19,418 nt of DNA, from the NCBI GenBank assembly GCA_023391375.1, contig JAEWBB010000008.1:1-19418 (forward strand). Direction: 5' to 3'. The stretch's first letter is position 1; every line of letters begins with the position of its first letter. The translations under genes and the position numbers were made by a program. A model generated the notes under the pieces. It saw only the letters and a program-made list of their open reading frames with translations, made no database searches and had not been told where the DNA came from. Shown in pieces: positions 14,237 to 19,418 of the stretch. This DNA comes from Pseudomonadota bacterium. GTDB taxonomy: Bacteria; Pseudomonadota; Alphaproteobacteria; Sphingomonadales; Sphingomonadaceae.

Positions 14237-14340
14237 ATCAGGATAGTGACCTTTTGCCCCCCCGCTCTCGCTATCCGATCAAATGGGCCCGGAACCGCCA
14301 ACCCTCCCCCCCCCCGGTGGCGTTTCCGGGCCCACATTTG
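14237..14340 (+). ncRNA. Candidate EcfG-controlled small RNA with C-rich hairpin loops (GsrN-like design)
   Basis: Downstream of the perfect EcfG promoter the RNA would fold as two hairpins. Hairpin 1: ATC plus GGATAG (14237-14246, one bulged A) pairs with CTATCC plus GAT (14271-14279), with a 24-nt loop carrying C7 (14257-14263). Hairpin 2: AAAT, GGGCCCGGAA and CGCCA (14281-14300) pair with TGGCG, TTCCGGGCCC and ATTT (14318-14339), 19 bp, with a loop holding CCCT and C10. Such loops can pair with purine-rich Shine-Dalgarno regions. Caulobacter GsrN, a sigma-T-dependent small RNA, uses a C-rich loop in this way. No ORF of note lies here on the + strand. The 3' end is uncertain since only ATTTGTCT follows hairpin 2. 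The 3' half is antisense to the end of tatC. Confidence 0.6.
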
Positions 14341-15127
14341 TCTGGGCCACATCCACATCACTCGAGACAGGAACGGCTGACGCCTTGCGCGACGCGCGCC
14401 AGTGCGTGAGGCGGATCATGATGATCGCCAGCTCGTACAGGCCGTACAGCGGCACCAGCAGCATCAGCATCGACACCGCATCGGGCGGGGTGAGCACCGC
14501 CGCGATACCGGCGCAGACGACGATCGCGTAGCGCCGCGACTTCTGCAGCTGTTCGCGCGTGACGATGCCCGCCCGCTCGAGGATCATCAGCAGGATCGGG
14601 GTCAGGAAGGCGACGCCGAACCCGAACAGGAAGCGGGTGACGAAGCTAAGGTAGTTGCCGATCGCCGGCAGCGCTTCCTGCTGCACCCCGCCGACATTGC
14701 CCTGGAAGCCCAGGAGGAACTTCAGCGCCCAAGGCATGGCGACGAAATAGGCAAAGCTCGCCCCTGCGCCGAAGAACAGCGGGGTCATGAGCAGGAACGG
14801 CAGGAAGGCCCGCTTTTCCTTGGCATAGAGTCCCGGCGCGACGAACCGCCACAACTGGGTCGCCGCGACCGGGAAGGCCAGCATCAGGGAGGCGAAGAAG
14901 GCCACCTTCACCTCGGTGAAAAAGGCCTCGAAGATGTCGGTGTAGATGAGCTTGCCCTGCCCCGCCATCAACAGCGGGCGGACCAGCACGGCAAAGATCG
15001 GCTTGGCGAACGACAGACACAAGAAAAAGCAAGCGACCAGCGTCGCTGCCACGATCAGCAGCCGCTTGCGCAGTTCGATCAGGTGCTCGAGCAGCGGCGC
15101 CTTGGTGTCGTCGATGTCGTCGATCAC
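14279..15127 (-). CDS. tatC: Twin-arginine translocase subunit TatC
   Basis: This 282-residue inner-membrane protein is the receptor that recognises the twin-arginine signal peptide and nucleates the Tat pore with TatB and TatA. It opens with the conserved HLIELRKRLL segment and six transmembrane helices follow (for example FRFVAPGLYAKEKRAFLPF-like periplasmic and cytoplasmic loops around WRFVAPGLYAKEKR). The conserved core ends at about residue 245; the remaining 37 residues are a polar Gly/Pro-rich tail. The tail is coded across a G10 run and lies inside a long inverted repeat. The start is GTG at 15127, overlapping the tatB stop as GTGA. It is last in the leftward cluster; in this window it converges on the small RNA candidate behind phyP. 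Confidence 0.96.
   Translation of the reverse strand: MIDDIDDTKAPLLEHLIELRKRLLIVAATLVACFFLCLSFAKPIFAVLVRPLLMAGQGKLIYTDIFEAFFTEVKVAFFASLMLAFPVAATQLWRFVAPGLYAKEKRAFLPFLLMTPLFFGAGASFAYFVAMPWALKFLLGFQGNVGGVQQEALPAIGNYLSFVTRFLFGFGVAFLTPILLMILERAGIVTREQLQKSRRYAIVVCAGIAAVLTPPDAVSMLMLLVPLYGLYELAIIMIRLTHWRASRKASAVPVSSDVDVAQTNVGPETPPGGGRVGGSGPI
14281..14339. repeat. Long inverted repeat at the tatC 3' end with homopolymer loop
   Basis: A 19-bp inverted repeat (10 bp uninterrupted at GGGCCCGGAA/TTCCGGGCCC) surrounds a loop with ten consecutive C on the + strand (14306-14315), which are G on the tatC strand. It spans the last tatC codons and abuts the stop. It may end tatC mRNA and the convergent transcript, but neither strand has a true T-tract after it, so calling it a terminator is tentative. 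Confidence 0.7.
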
Positions 15128-15513
15128 GGCAGTTCACGCTCCGAAGGCGGGCGGGGGTCGTCGTCGGGCGCGGCGGGCGCTTCCAGGGGCAGCATGACCT
15201 GCTCTTCGTTTGGGCCCGTCATCGCGGGATCGTCCGGACGCGGCGGCTGCGGCGCGGGATCGGGGTAGTAAGCCTCGGGCGGGTGCTGCGCCATGATCCG
15301 CGCATTCTCCTCCCGCCACTTCTTTTCCATTTCCTCCAGCTCGGCCTCGCGGATCACCTGCTCGACCCCGGCGGTGAAATGGCGGGCATAGCCGCGCACC
15401 TTGCCGATGACGCGGCCGACCCGCATCATCACCGTCGGCAACTCCTTGGGGCCGATGAAGATCAGCGCGAGCGCCGCGACAATCAGCAGCTCGCTTCCGT
15501 CGACGCCGAACAT
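15124..15513 (-). CDS. tatB: Twin-arginine translocase subunit TatB
   Basis: This 129-residue TatB has the short N-terminal transmembrane helix with conserved Glu8 and the GP hinge (MFGVDGSELLIVAALALIFI, Gly21-Pro22). An amphipathic helix follows (ELPTVMMRVGRVIGKVRGYA), then a charged coiled-coil-prone helix (EAELEEMEKKWREENAR) and a Pro/Asp-rich tail. With TatC it forms the signal-peptide receptor complex. The ATG at 15513 lies 12 nt after tatA and its stop overlaps the tatC GTG. The length is normal for alphaproteobacteria. Confidence 0.95.
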   Translation of the reverse strand: MFGVDGSELLIVAALALIFIGPKELPTVMMRVGRVIGKVRGYARHFTAGVEQVIREAELEEMEKKWREENARIMAQHPPEAYYPDPAPQPPRPDDPAMTGPNEEQVMLPLEAPAAPDDDPRPPSERELP

Positions 15514-15525
15514 GGCGTGCCTGCC

Positions 15526-15813
15526 TTATCCCTGCGGCGTGTCGGACTGGCCCGGGGGCGGCGGGGGCGGCGGCGGGGCCGGATCATACGGGCGCGTGTC
15601 ACGCGTCGCCGTGGTGTCGATCGGCTGCTGACCAGGCGGCAGGCGGCGGTCTTCCGGACGGCGATTACGCTCGTCCTCGTCGTTCATGCCTTCCTTGAAG
15701 CTCTTCAGCCCCTTGGCGATGTCGCCCATCATGGTCGAGAAGCGGTTGCCGCCGAACAGCAACAGCACGAGCAGCGCGAAGAGAAGGATATGCCAGAAGC
15801 TGAAACCGCCCAT
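15526..15813 (-). CDS. tatA: Twin-arginine translocase subunit TatA
   Basis: This 95-residue TatA is the pore-forming subunit. It has one transmembrane helix (WHILLFALLVLLLFG) ending in the Phe20-Gly21 hinge, then the amphipathic helix RFSTMMGDIAKGLKSFKEGM. The polar C-terminal tail ends with a run of eight Pro, which is longer than usual and dispensable in other TatA proteins. The ATG is at 15813. It follows scpB by 41 nt and precedes tatB, so it probably shares the leftward transcript; the 41-nt gap shows no clear promoter. Confidence 0.95.
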   Translation of the reverse strand: MGGFSFWHILLFALLVLLLFGGNRFSTMMGDIAKGLKSFKEGMNDEDERNRRPEDRRLPPGQQPIDTTATRDTRPYDPAPPPPPPPPGQSDTPQG

Positions 15814-15854
15814 CGGGGGACTCCGATACCGTTGAAAGTGAATATGACGCCCTC

Positions 15855-16424
15855 TTAGGCGTCCTCGTCGCCGCTTTCCAGTTCAAGCTGGAGCGCGCTC
15901 TCGTCGAGCGGGTCGAGCAGGCCGGCGGCTTTCAGATCGTCGATACCCGGCAACTCCTTGCGGCTGGCCAGTCCGAAGTGGGCCAAGAAGTCGGTCGTCG
16001 TGGCATAAAGCAGCGGCCGACCCGGCGTCTCGCGGCGGCCAGCGGTGCGGACCCAGCCCGCTTCCATCAGGACGTCGAGCGTGCCCTTCGATATCTGCAC
16101 GCCGCGGATCGCCTCGATCTCGGCCCGGCTGACGGGTTCGTGATAGGCGATGATGGCCAGGCACTCGGTCGCCGCGCGCGACAGTCGGCGCGGCTCCTCG
16201 CGCTCACGGCGGAGCAGGTGGGCGAGATCCGGCGCGGTCTGGAAATGCCAGCGCCCGCCGCGCTCGACCAGTTCGATGCCACGGCCGCCGTAATGGTCCT
16301 GCAACGAGGCCAGCGCGACCGCGACGTCGCCCTCGCCGGCGTAGGCACCGATTTCGTCCGGGCTCATCGGCTGTTCGGCGGCGAACAAGGTCGCTTCCAC
16401 CGCGCGGGCGAATTCGTCCATCAT
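15855..16424 (-). CDS. scpB: Segregation and condensation protein ScpB
   Basis: This 189-residue winged-helix protein forms the SMC-ScpA-ScpB condensin, with ScpB dimers binding the ScpA kleisin. The two winged-helix domains are visible: FARAVEATLFAAEQPMSPDEI opens the first, and RLSRAATECLAIIAYHEPVS with EIEAIRGV and a TTTDFLAHFGL wing forms the second. An acidic tail ends the protein. The ATG at 16424 overlaps the scpA stop as ATGA (a second ATG follows directly). The open frame extends upstream into scpA but is shadow sequence there. Confidence 0.94.
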   Translation of the reverse strand: MMDEFARAVEATLFAAEQPMSPDEIGAYAGEGDVAVALASLQDHYGGRGIELVERGGRWHFQTAPDLAHLLRREREEPRRLSRAATECLAIIAYHEPVSRAEIEAIRGVQISKGTLDVLMEAGWVRTAGRRETPGRPLLYATTTDFLAHFGLASRKELPGIDDLKAAGLLDPLDESALQLELESGDEDA

Positions 16425-17179
16425 GCGGCGCGCACCATGATGTCGGCGAACGGCTCTTCCTGCTCGATTTCCAGCCGCCCCTGCCGCGCCAGTTCGAGCG
16501 CGGCGACGAACGAGGAAGCGAGCGCCGACTTGCGGTAGGCCGGGTCGCCGCTCGGCGGCAGGAACGCCTCCAGCGTCGTCCAGTCGAGCGCCTGCCCGAG
16601 CAGCATCGACACCCGCTGGATCGCATCCTCCAGCGTCATCACCGCGCGGTGGGCGACCACGTGCATCGCCGGCTGGGTCCGCGCGCGCACCCGGCCATAA
16701 GCCGCGAACAACTCGAACGGGGTGACCTGCCACGCCGCCTTGCGCACCAGCCGAAGCCCCTCGGGACTCCCACGCACGAAGACGTCGCGGCCGATCCGGT
16801 CGCGGCCCATCAGCCGGGCCCCGGCTTCGCGCATCGCGTCGAGCCGCATCAGCCGCTGCTGCAGCCGCCACGCCAGTTCCTCGGGGCTCGGGTCGACCTC
16901 GGGATCCTTGGGCAGCAGCAGGCCGCTTTTGAGGTAGGTCAGCCACGCCGCCATGACGAGATAGTCGGCGGCGACCTCCAGCTTCAGCTCGCGCGCGTCG
17001 GCGATGTAGGCGAGATACTGGTCGACCAGTTGCAGGATCGAAATCTGACGCAGGTCGACCTTTTGCGACCGGGCGAGGTTGAGCAGCAGGTCGAGCGGGC
17101 CTTCCCAGCCGTCGAGGCTGAGGTTGAGCGCATCATCCCCGGCCGGGGCGGCAGCGGTTTCGAACTCGAACTCCCCCAT
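16421..17179 (-). CDS. scpA: Segregation and condensation protein ScpA (kleisin)
   Basis: This 252-residue kleisin bridges the SMC heads. The N-terminal SMC-binding part shows the family hallmark LDGWEGPLDLLLNLARSQKV followed by DLRQISILQLVDQYLAYI. The middle region is helical and charged, and the C-terminal winged helix (VAALELARQGRLEIEQEEPF) binds the SMC cap. The start is the ATG at 17179 (MGEFEFETAA), 23 nt after the nagZ stop; the frame is open far upstream within nagZ but without ScpA similarity there. A clear ribosome binding site is missing, so coupling to nagZ translation is likely. Confidence 0.94.
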   Translation of the reverse strand: MGEFEFETAAAPAGDDALNLSLDGWEGPLDLLLNLARSQKVDLRQISILQLVDQYLAYIADARELKLEVAADYLVMAAWLTYLKSGLLLPKDPEVDPSPEELAWRLQQRLMRLDAMREAGARLMGRDRIGRDVFVRGSPEGLRLVRKAAWQVTPFELFAAYGRVRARTQPAMHVVAHRAVMTLEDAIQRVSMLLGQALDWTTLEAFLPPSGDPAYRKSALASSFVAALELARQGRLEIEQEEPFADIMVRAA

Positions 17180-17202
17180 CGCCGCCGACGCTATCGCAAG
17201 CG

Positions 17203-18210
17203 TCAGACCAGCGCCAGCAGCGCGTCGCGCTTGGCCAGTGCCTCGGCGAAATCGATGTCGTCGGCAGGCGTGAAGGCGGTGGCCATCGCCCGCGCCAGCC
17301 GCTCGGCACCCTCGGGGGTCAGGGCCGGAACGCGGTTGGCCACATCGATATTGTCTTCCAGCACGCCGTTGCACGGAAGCGCCGCATCGCAGCCCGCCGC
17401 GACGCAGGCCGCCGCGCGTTCGCCCGACGTGCCGCTCAATGCGCCCATGTTGCTGTCGTCGCTCATCAGGAAGCCGTCGAAGCCGATCCGCCCGCGGATG
17501 ATGTCGCGGATGACGGTCGGCGACTGGCTGGCGGGGAGCGCCGGATCCCAGGCGTTGAACACCAGGTGCGCGACCATCCCCATCGGCGCGTCGCGCAGCC
17601 GCTCGAACGGCTCGAGGTCGATCGCCAGTTCCTCGTCGCTGGCGTCGACGAACGGCAGTTCGTGGTGGCTGTCGACCAGCGCGCGGCCATGGCCCGGCAT
17701 ATGCTTGACCACCCCGACGATGCCGGCCGAAGCGAGCCCGTCGAGCTGCGCCTTGCCGAGCGCGGACACCTGCATCGGCTCGTAGCCGAAGGCGCGGTCG
17801 CCGACGATGTCGGTCGCGCCCTGCTGGCGCACGTCGAGCATCGGCAGGCAATCGACCGTCACGCCGCATTCGGCCAGCATCAGGCCCAATGCCCGCGCAT
17901 TGACCCGCGCCGCCTCGATCGCGCTCGACGGGCCGACGTCCCACAGCTTTCCGAAGGCTTCGGCGGCGGGAAAGGCGGGCCATTCCGGCGGCCGCATCCG
18001 CGCCACGCGACCGCCTTCCTGGTCGATCAGGATGGCCACGTCGTCGCGGCCCTCGAGGTCGCGGAGGCTGTCGGTCAGCGCCTTGAGCTGCGCTTTCGTT
18101 TCGATATTGCGCCGGAAAAGGATGTAGCCGGCCGGTTTGCAATCGCGGAAGAAGGCCCGCTCCTCAGCGGTCAGTTCGGTGCCGGCGAAGCCGTAGATCG
18201 CCGCCTGCAT
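17203..18210 (-). CDS. nagZ: Beta-N-acetylhexosaminidase NagZ (GH3)
   Basis: This 335-residue cytoplasmic GH3 enzyme removes GlcNAc from 1,6-anhydro-muropeptides during peptidoglycan recycling; in many bacteria its product controls AmpC beta-lactamase induction. The family motif KHMPGHG is at 169-175, the catalytic Asp180/His182 dyad at DSHHELP, and the nucleophile is Asp251 in GFLMSDDSNM (most homologues read SDDLSM). The ATG at 18210 shares a base with the upstream stop (TGATG); a TTG at 18213 is also possible. It follows the SPOR-domain gene and precedes scpA, an order common in sphingomonads. Confidence 0.95.
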   Translation of the reverse strand: MQAAIYGFAGTELTAEERAFFRDCKPAGYILFRRNIETKAQLKALTDSLRDLEGRDDVAILIDQEGGRVARMRPPEWPAFPAAEAFGKLWDVGPSSAIEAARVNARALGLMLAECGVTVDCLPMLDVRQQGATDIVGDRAFGYEPMQVSALGKAQLDGLASAGIVGVVKHMPGHGRALVDSHHELPFVDASDEELAIDLEPFERLRDAPMGMVAHLVFNAWDPALPASQSPTVIRDIIRGRIGFDGFLMSDDSNMGALSGTSGERAAACVAAGCDAALPCNGVLEDNIDVANRVPALTPEGAERLARAMATAFTPADDIDFAEALAKRDALLALV

Positions 18211-18881
18211 CAATTGACCACCAGGCAGCTCTCGCCGCCGGCCTTCAAGGCCGAGCAGGCGGCGCTGGCCTGCGCCTGGCTGCCGATGGCGCGCAGGCGG
18301 ACGACGGTCTTGCCGCCGACGTTGGCGGAGACGACCTGCTTGCGCATCGCGGCCACCTCGGGGAAGCGCGACGACAGCATCGACCAGGCGACGTCGGCCT
18401 TGGCGCTCGACCCATAAGCGCCGAGTTGGATCGTCGGCCCGCCCGCTGCCGGCGGTGCGGGTTCCTCGGCCTTCGGCTCGGGCTTGGGCGGTGCCGCCTT
18501 GGGCTCGGGCGTAGAGGCTTCGTCGGGCAGCGGCTGCTGGTCGGGGCCGAGCTTGGTCGGGTCGAGCTGCGCGTCGGTGTCGACCCCCGCGCCGGTGGCG
18601 AACGCGGTCTCGCTGTCGCCGGCGATGTCGAGCCCGCCGGGATTCTCCGGCCGCACCTTGTACGGCCCGTCGGGTGCGCGGATCAGTTCGATCCGCCCGC
18701 TCTCCGCCGGGTCCTTGCGGCCGATCCAGAAGAAGGTGCCGGCGACCAGCGCCGCACCGACCAGCACGACCGCCAGCACGGCCATCATCTTGCTGCCCGA
18801 CACCCGCGGCGCTTCGTCGAGGTCGTCGACCGCGGCCAGCCAGGGAAGGTCGTTATCGTCGCTCGCCACCGGGCCTGCCAT
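18210..18881 (-). CDS. Single-span SPOR-domain envelope protein
   Basis: This 223-residue bitopic protein has a cytoplasmic N-terminus of about 30 residues, a transmembrane helix at 32-53 (MMAVLAVVLVGAALVAGTFF) and a periplasmic linker rich in Pro, Lys and Glu (about 120-147). The C-terminal SPOR domain (about 148-223) begins at TIQLGAYGSSAKADVAW and ends CLVVN. SPOR domains bind denuded glycan strands at the division septum, so a division role similar to FtsN or DedD is likely. The stop overlaps nagZ. The 65-nt gap upstream (18882-18946) has no motif I can name beyond a GGCCGCGGCC palindrome. Confidence 0.88.
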   Translation of the reverse strand: MAGPVASDDNDLPWLAAVDDLDEAPRVSGSKMMAVLAVVLVGAALVAGTFFWIGRKDPAESGRIELIRAPDGPYKVRPENPGGLDIAGDSETAFATGAGVDTDAQLDPTKLGPDQQPLPDEASTPEPKAAPPKPEPKAEEPAPPAAGGPTIQLGAYGSSAKADVAWSMLSSRFPEVAAMRKQVVSANVGGKTVVRLRAIGSQAQASAACSALKAGGESCLVVN

Positions 18882-18946
18882 CGAACCGTCGCACCCTTGT
18901 TGTTGGTTGGTAGTCGCCCAGCCCTAGCGCGTCGGCCGCGGCCTTC

Positions 18947-19418
18947 CTAGCGGACGACGCAGGGACGCCCGATCTTTTTCAGATTGTCGCACAATTGCCG
19001 CGCTTCCCGGGCGTTCTTCGCGCCGAGGTTGAGCGCGTAGAGGCGCGGTTCGCCATAGACCACCGGCTGCGGCGCGACGACCTTGGGCAGGCGCGCGAGG
19101 TAGGGATAGCTGCCGAGCGTGCGGCGATAGGCGGCGTCGGCAAGCGTGGGCGACAGGTAGCGGCCGAGGTCGACCACCGTGCCGGGCACGCCGGCGCTCG
19201 GCGGCGGCGAGAAGCGCACCGACATGATCTTGGGCATCGGCGGCGCGGCTTCGGGACGGGCCGGCGGAGACGCGGATCGGACGACGCGATGCGGCGCGGC
19301 CACGCGCCGGGCGGTCGCGGCGCGGCGAAACGGGGGCGCGGCCGCCAACGCGCCGGTCGCCACAGGCGCTGGCTCGTCCGCAGGTTCCTCGACCTCGGGC
19401 ATCGGAATGGGGTCGACC
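18947..19418 (-). CDS. SPOR-like domain protein, 5' end beyond the window
   Basis: The frame is open to the right edge, so this is the C-terminal part (at least 156 residues) of a longer protein; an internal ATG at 19402 is possible but unproven. The visible part is an Ala/Pro/Arg-rich low-complexity segment, then a compact domain: DLGRYLSPTLADAAYRRTL, PRLYALNLGAKNAREARQLC and DNLKKIGRPCVVR. The strand-helix-strand order with two Cys near the end is SPOR-like and parallels the end of the next gene (CSALKAGGESCLVV). I cannot name the full protein; a cell-wall enzyme or lipoprotein carrying a SPOR tail would fit. It lies 65 nt upstream of the other SPOR gene on the same strand. Confidence 0.6.
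   Translation of the reverse strand, partial: VDPIPMPEVEEPADEPAPVATGALAAAPPFRRAATARRVAAPHRVVRSASPPARPEAAPPMPKIMSVRFSPPPSAGVPGTVVDLGRYLSPTLADAAYRRTLGSYPYLARLPKVVAPQPVVYGEPRLYALNLGAKNAREARQLCDNLKKIGRPCVVR

Noticed and set aside
14402..15268. Rightward 288-codon frame opposite tatC and tatB
   Set aside because: It has a Gln/Arg/His-rich shadow composition and the real genes on the other strand are unambiguous.
15534..15582. Short G/C repeats coding the poly-Pro tail of TatA
   Set aside because: Low-complexity coding sequence; no sign of a separate repeat element or regulatory function.
1..19418. Mobile elements, tRNA/rRNA genes, CRISPR arrays or prophage genes
   Set aside because: Read on both strands; no transposase, integrase, att-like repeat, cloverleaf or regularly spaced repeat array was seen.

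Overview
The window is high-GC DNA from an alphaproteobacterium, almost certainly a sphingomonad (order Sphingomonadales). The evidence is a complete PhyR-NepR-EcfG general stress response (GSR) locus with a PhyP-like regulator, the SPOR-nagZ-scpA-scpB-tatA-tatB-tatC cluster, and dense, translationally coupled operons with very high GC at third codon positions. I see no rRNA, tRNA, insertion sequence, prophage or CRISPR array.

Layout. (1) 1-2500: a terminator at the left edge, then a leftward pair (PepSY-domain protein, then a repeat-built COG4705-type membrane protein), divergent from a membrane-anchored LuxR-type HTH protein whose stop codon overlaps that of an outer-membrane MetA-like protein. 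(2) 2521-4872, leftward: sdhB, a hotdog thioesterase and the ZapE ATPase, coupled by overlaps; sdhA is not the upstream neighbour. (3) 4962-6047, rightward: a GT4 glycosyltransferase. (4) 6033-10071, leftward: glnE, a 1-Cys BCP peroxiredoxin and a lipoprotein hydrolase, coupled by ATGA and CTGA overlaps. (5) 10105-14340: the GSR locus. (6) 14279-18881, leftward: SPOR protein, nagZ, scpA, scpB, tatA, tatB, tatC. (7) 18948 to the right edge: the 3' part of a second SPOR-like protein.

The GSR locus is the most interesting part. PhyR (response regulator with a sigma-like domain), NepR (anti-sigma factor), EcfG (sigma factor) and a PhyP-like HisKA_2 protein form the known partner-switch core. Phosphorylated PhyR sequesters NepR and frees EcfG; PhyP-type proteins in Sphingomonas dephosphorylate PhyR. 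Two sites match the EcfG promoter consensus exactly (GGAAC-N17-CGTT). One lies directly behind phyR and reads into a previously unmarked 45-residue single-span membrane protein and ecfG. The other lies behind phyP and reads into no gene, but into about 100 nt that fold as two hairpins with C-rich loops. That is the architecture of a GSR-controlled small RNA, similar in design to Caulobacter GsrN. A third, one-mismatch site precedes a 62-residue ORF, convergent with ecfG, whose C-terminal half aligns with NepR of this same locus; it is probably a second, diverged NepR. The locus may therefore encode its sigma factor, two anti-sigma-like proteins, the anti-anti-sigma factor, a putative PhyR phosphatase, a small membrane protein and a C-rich small RNA in about 4.2 kb.
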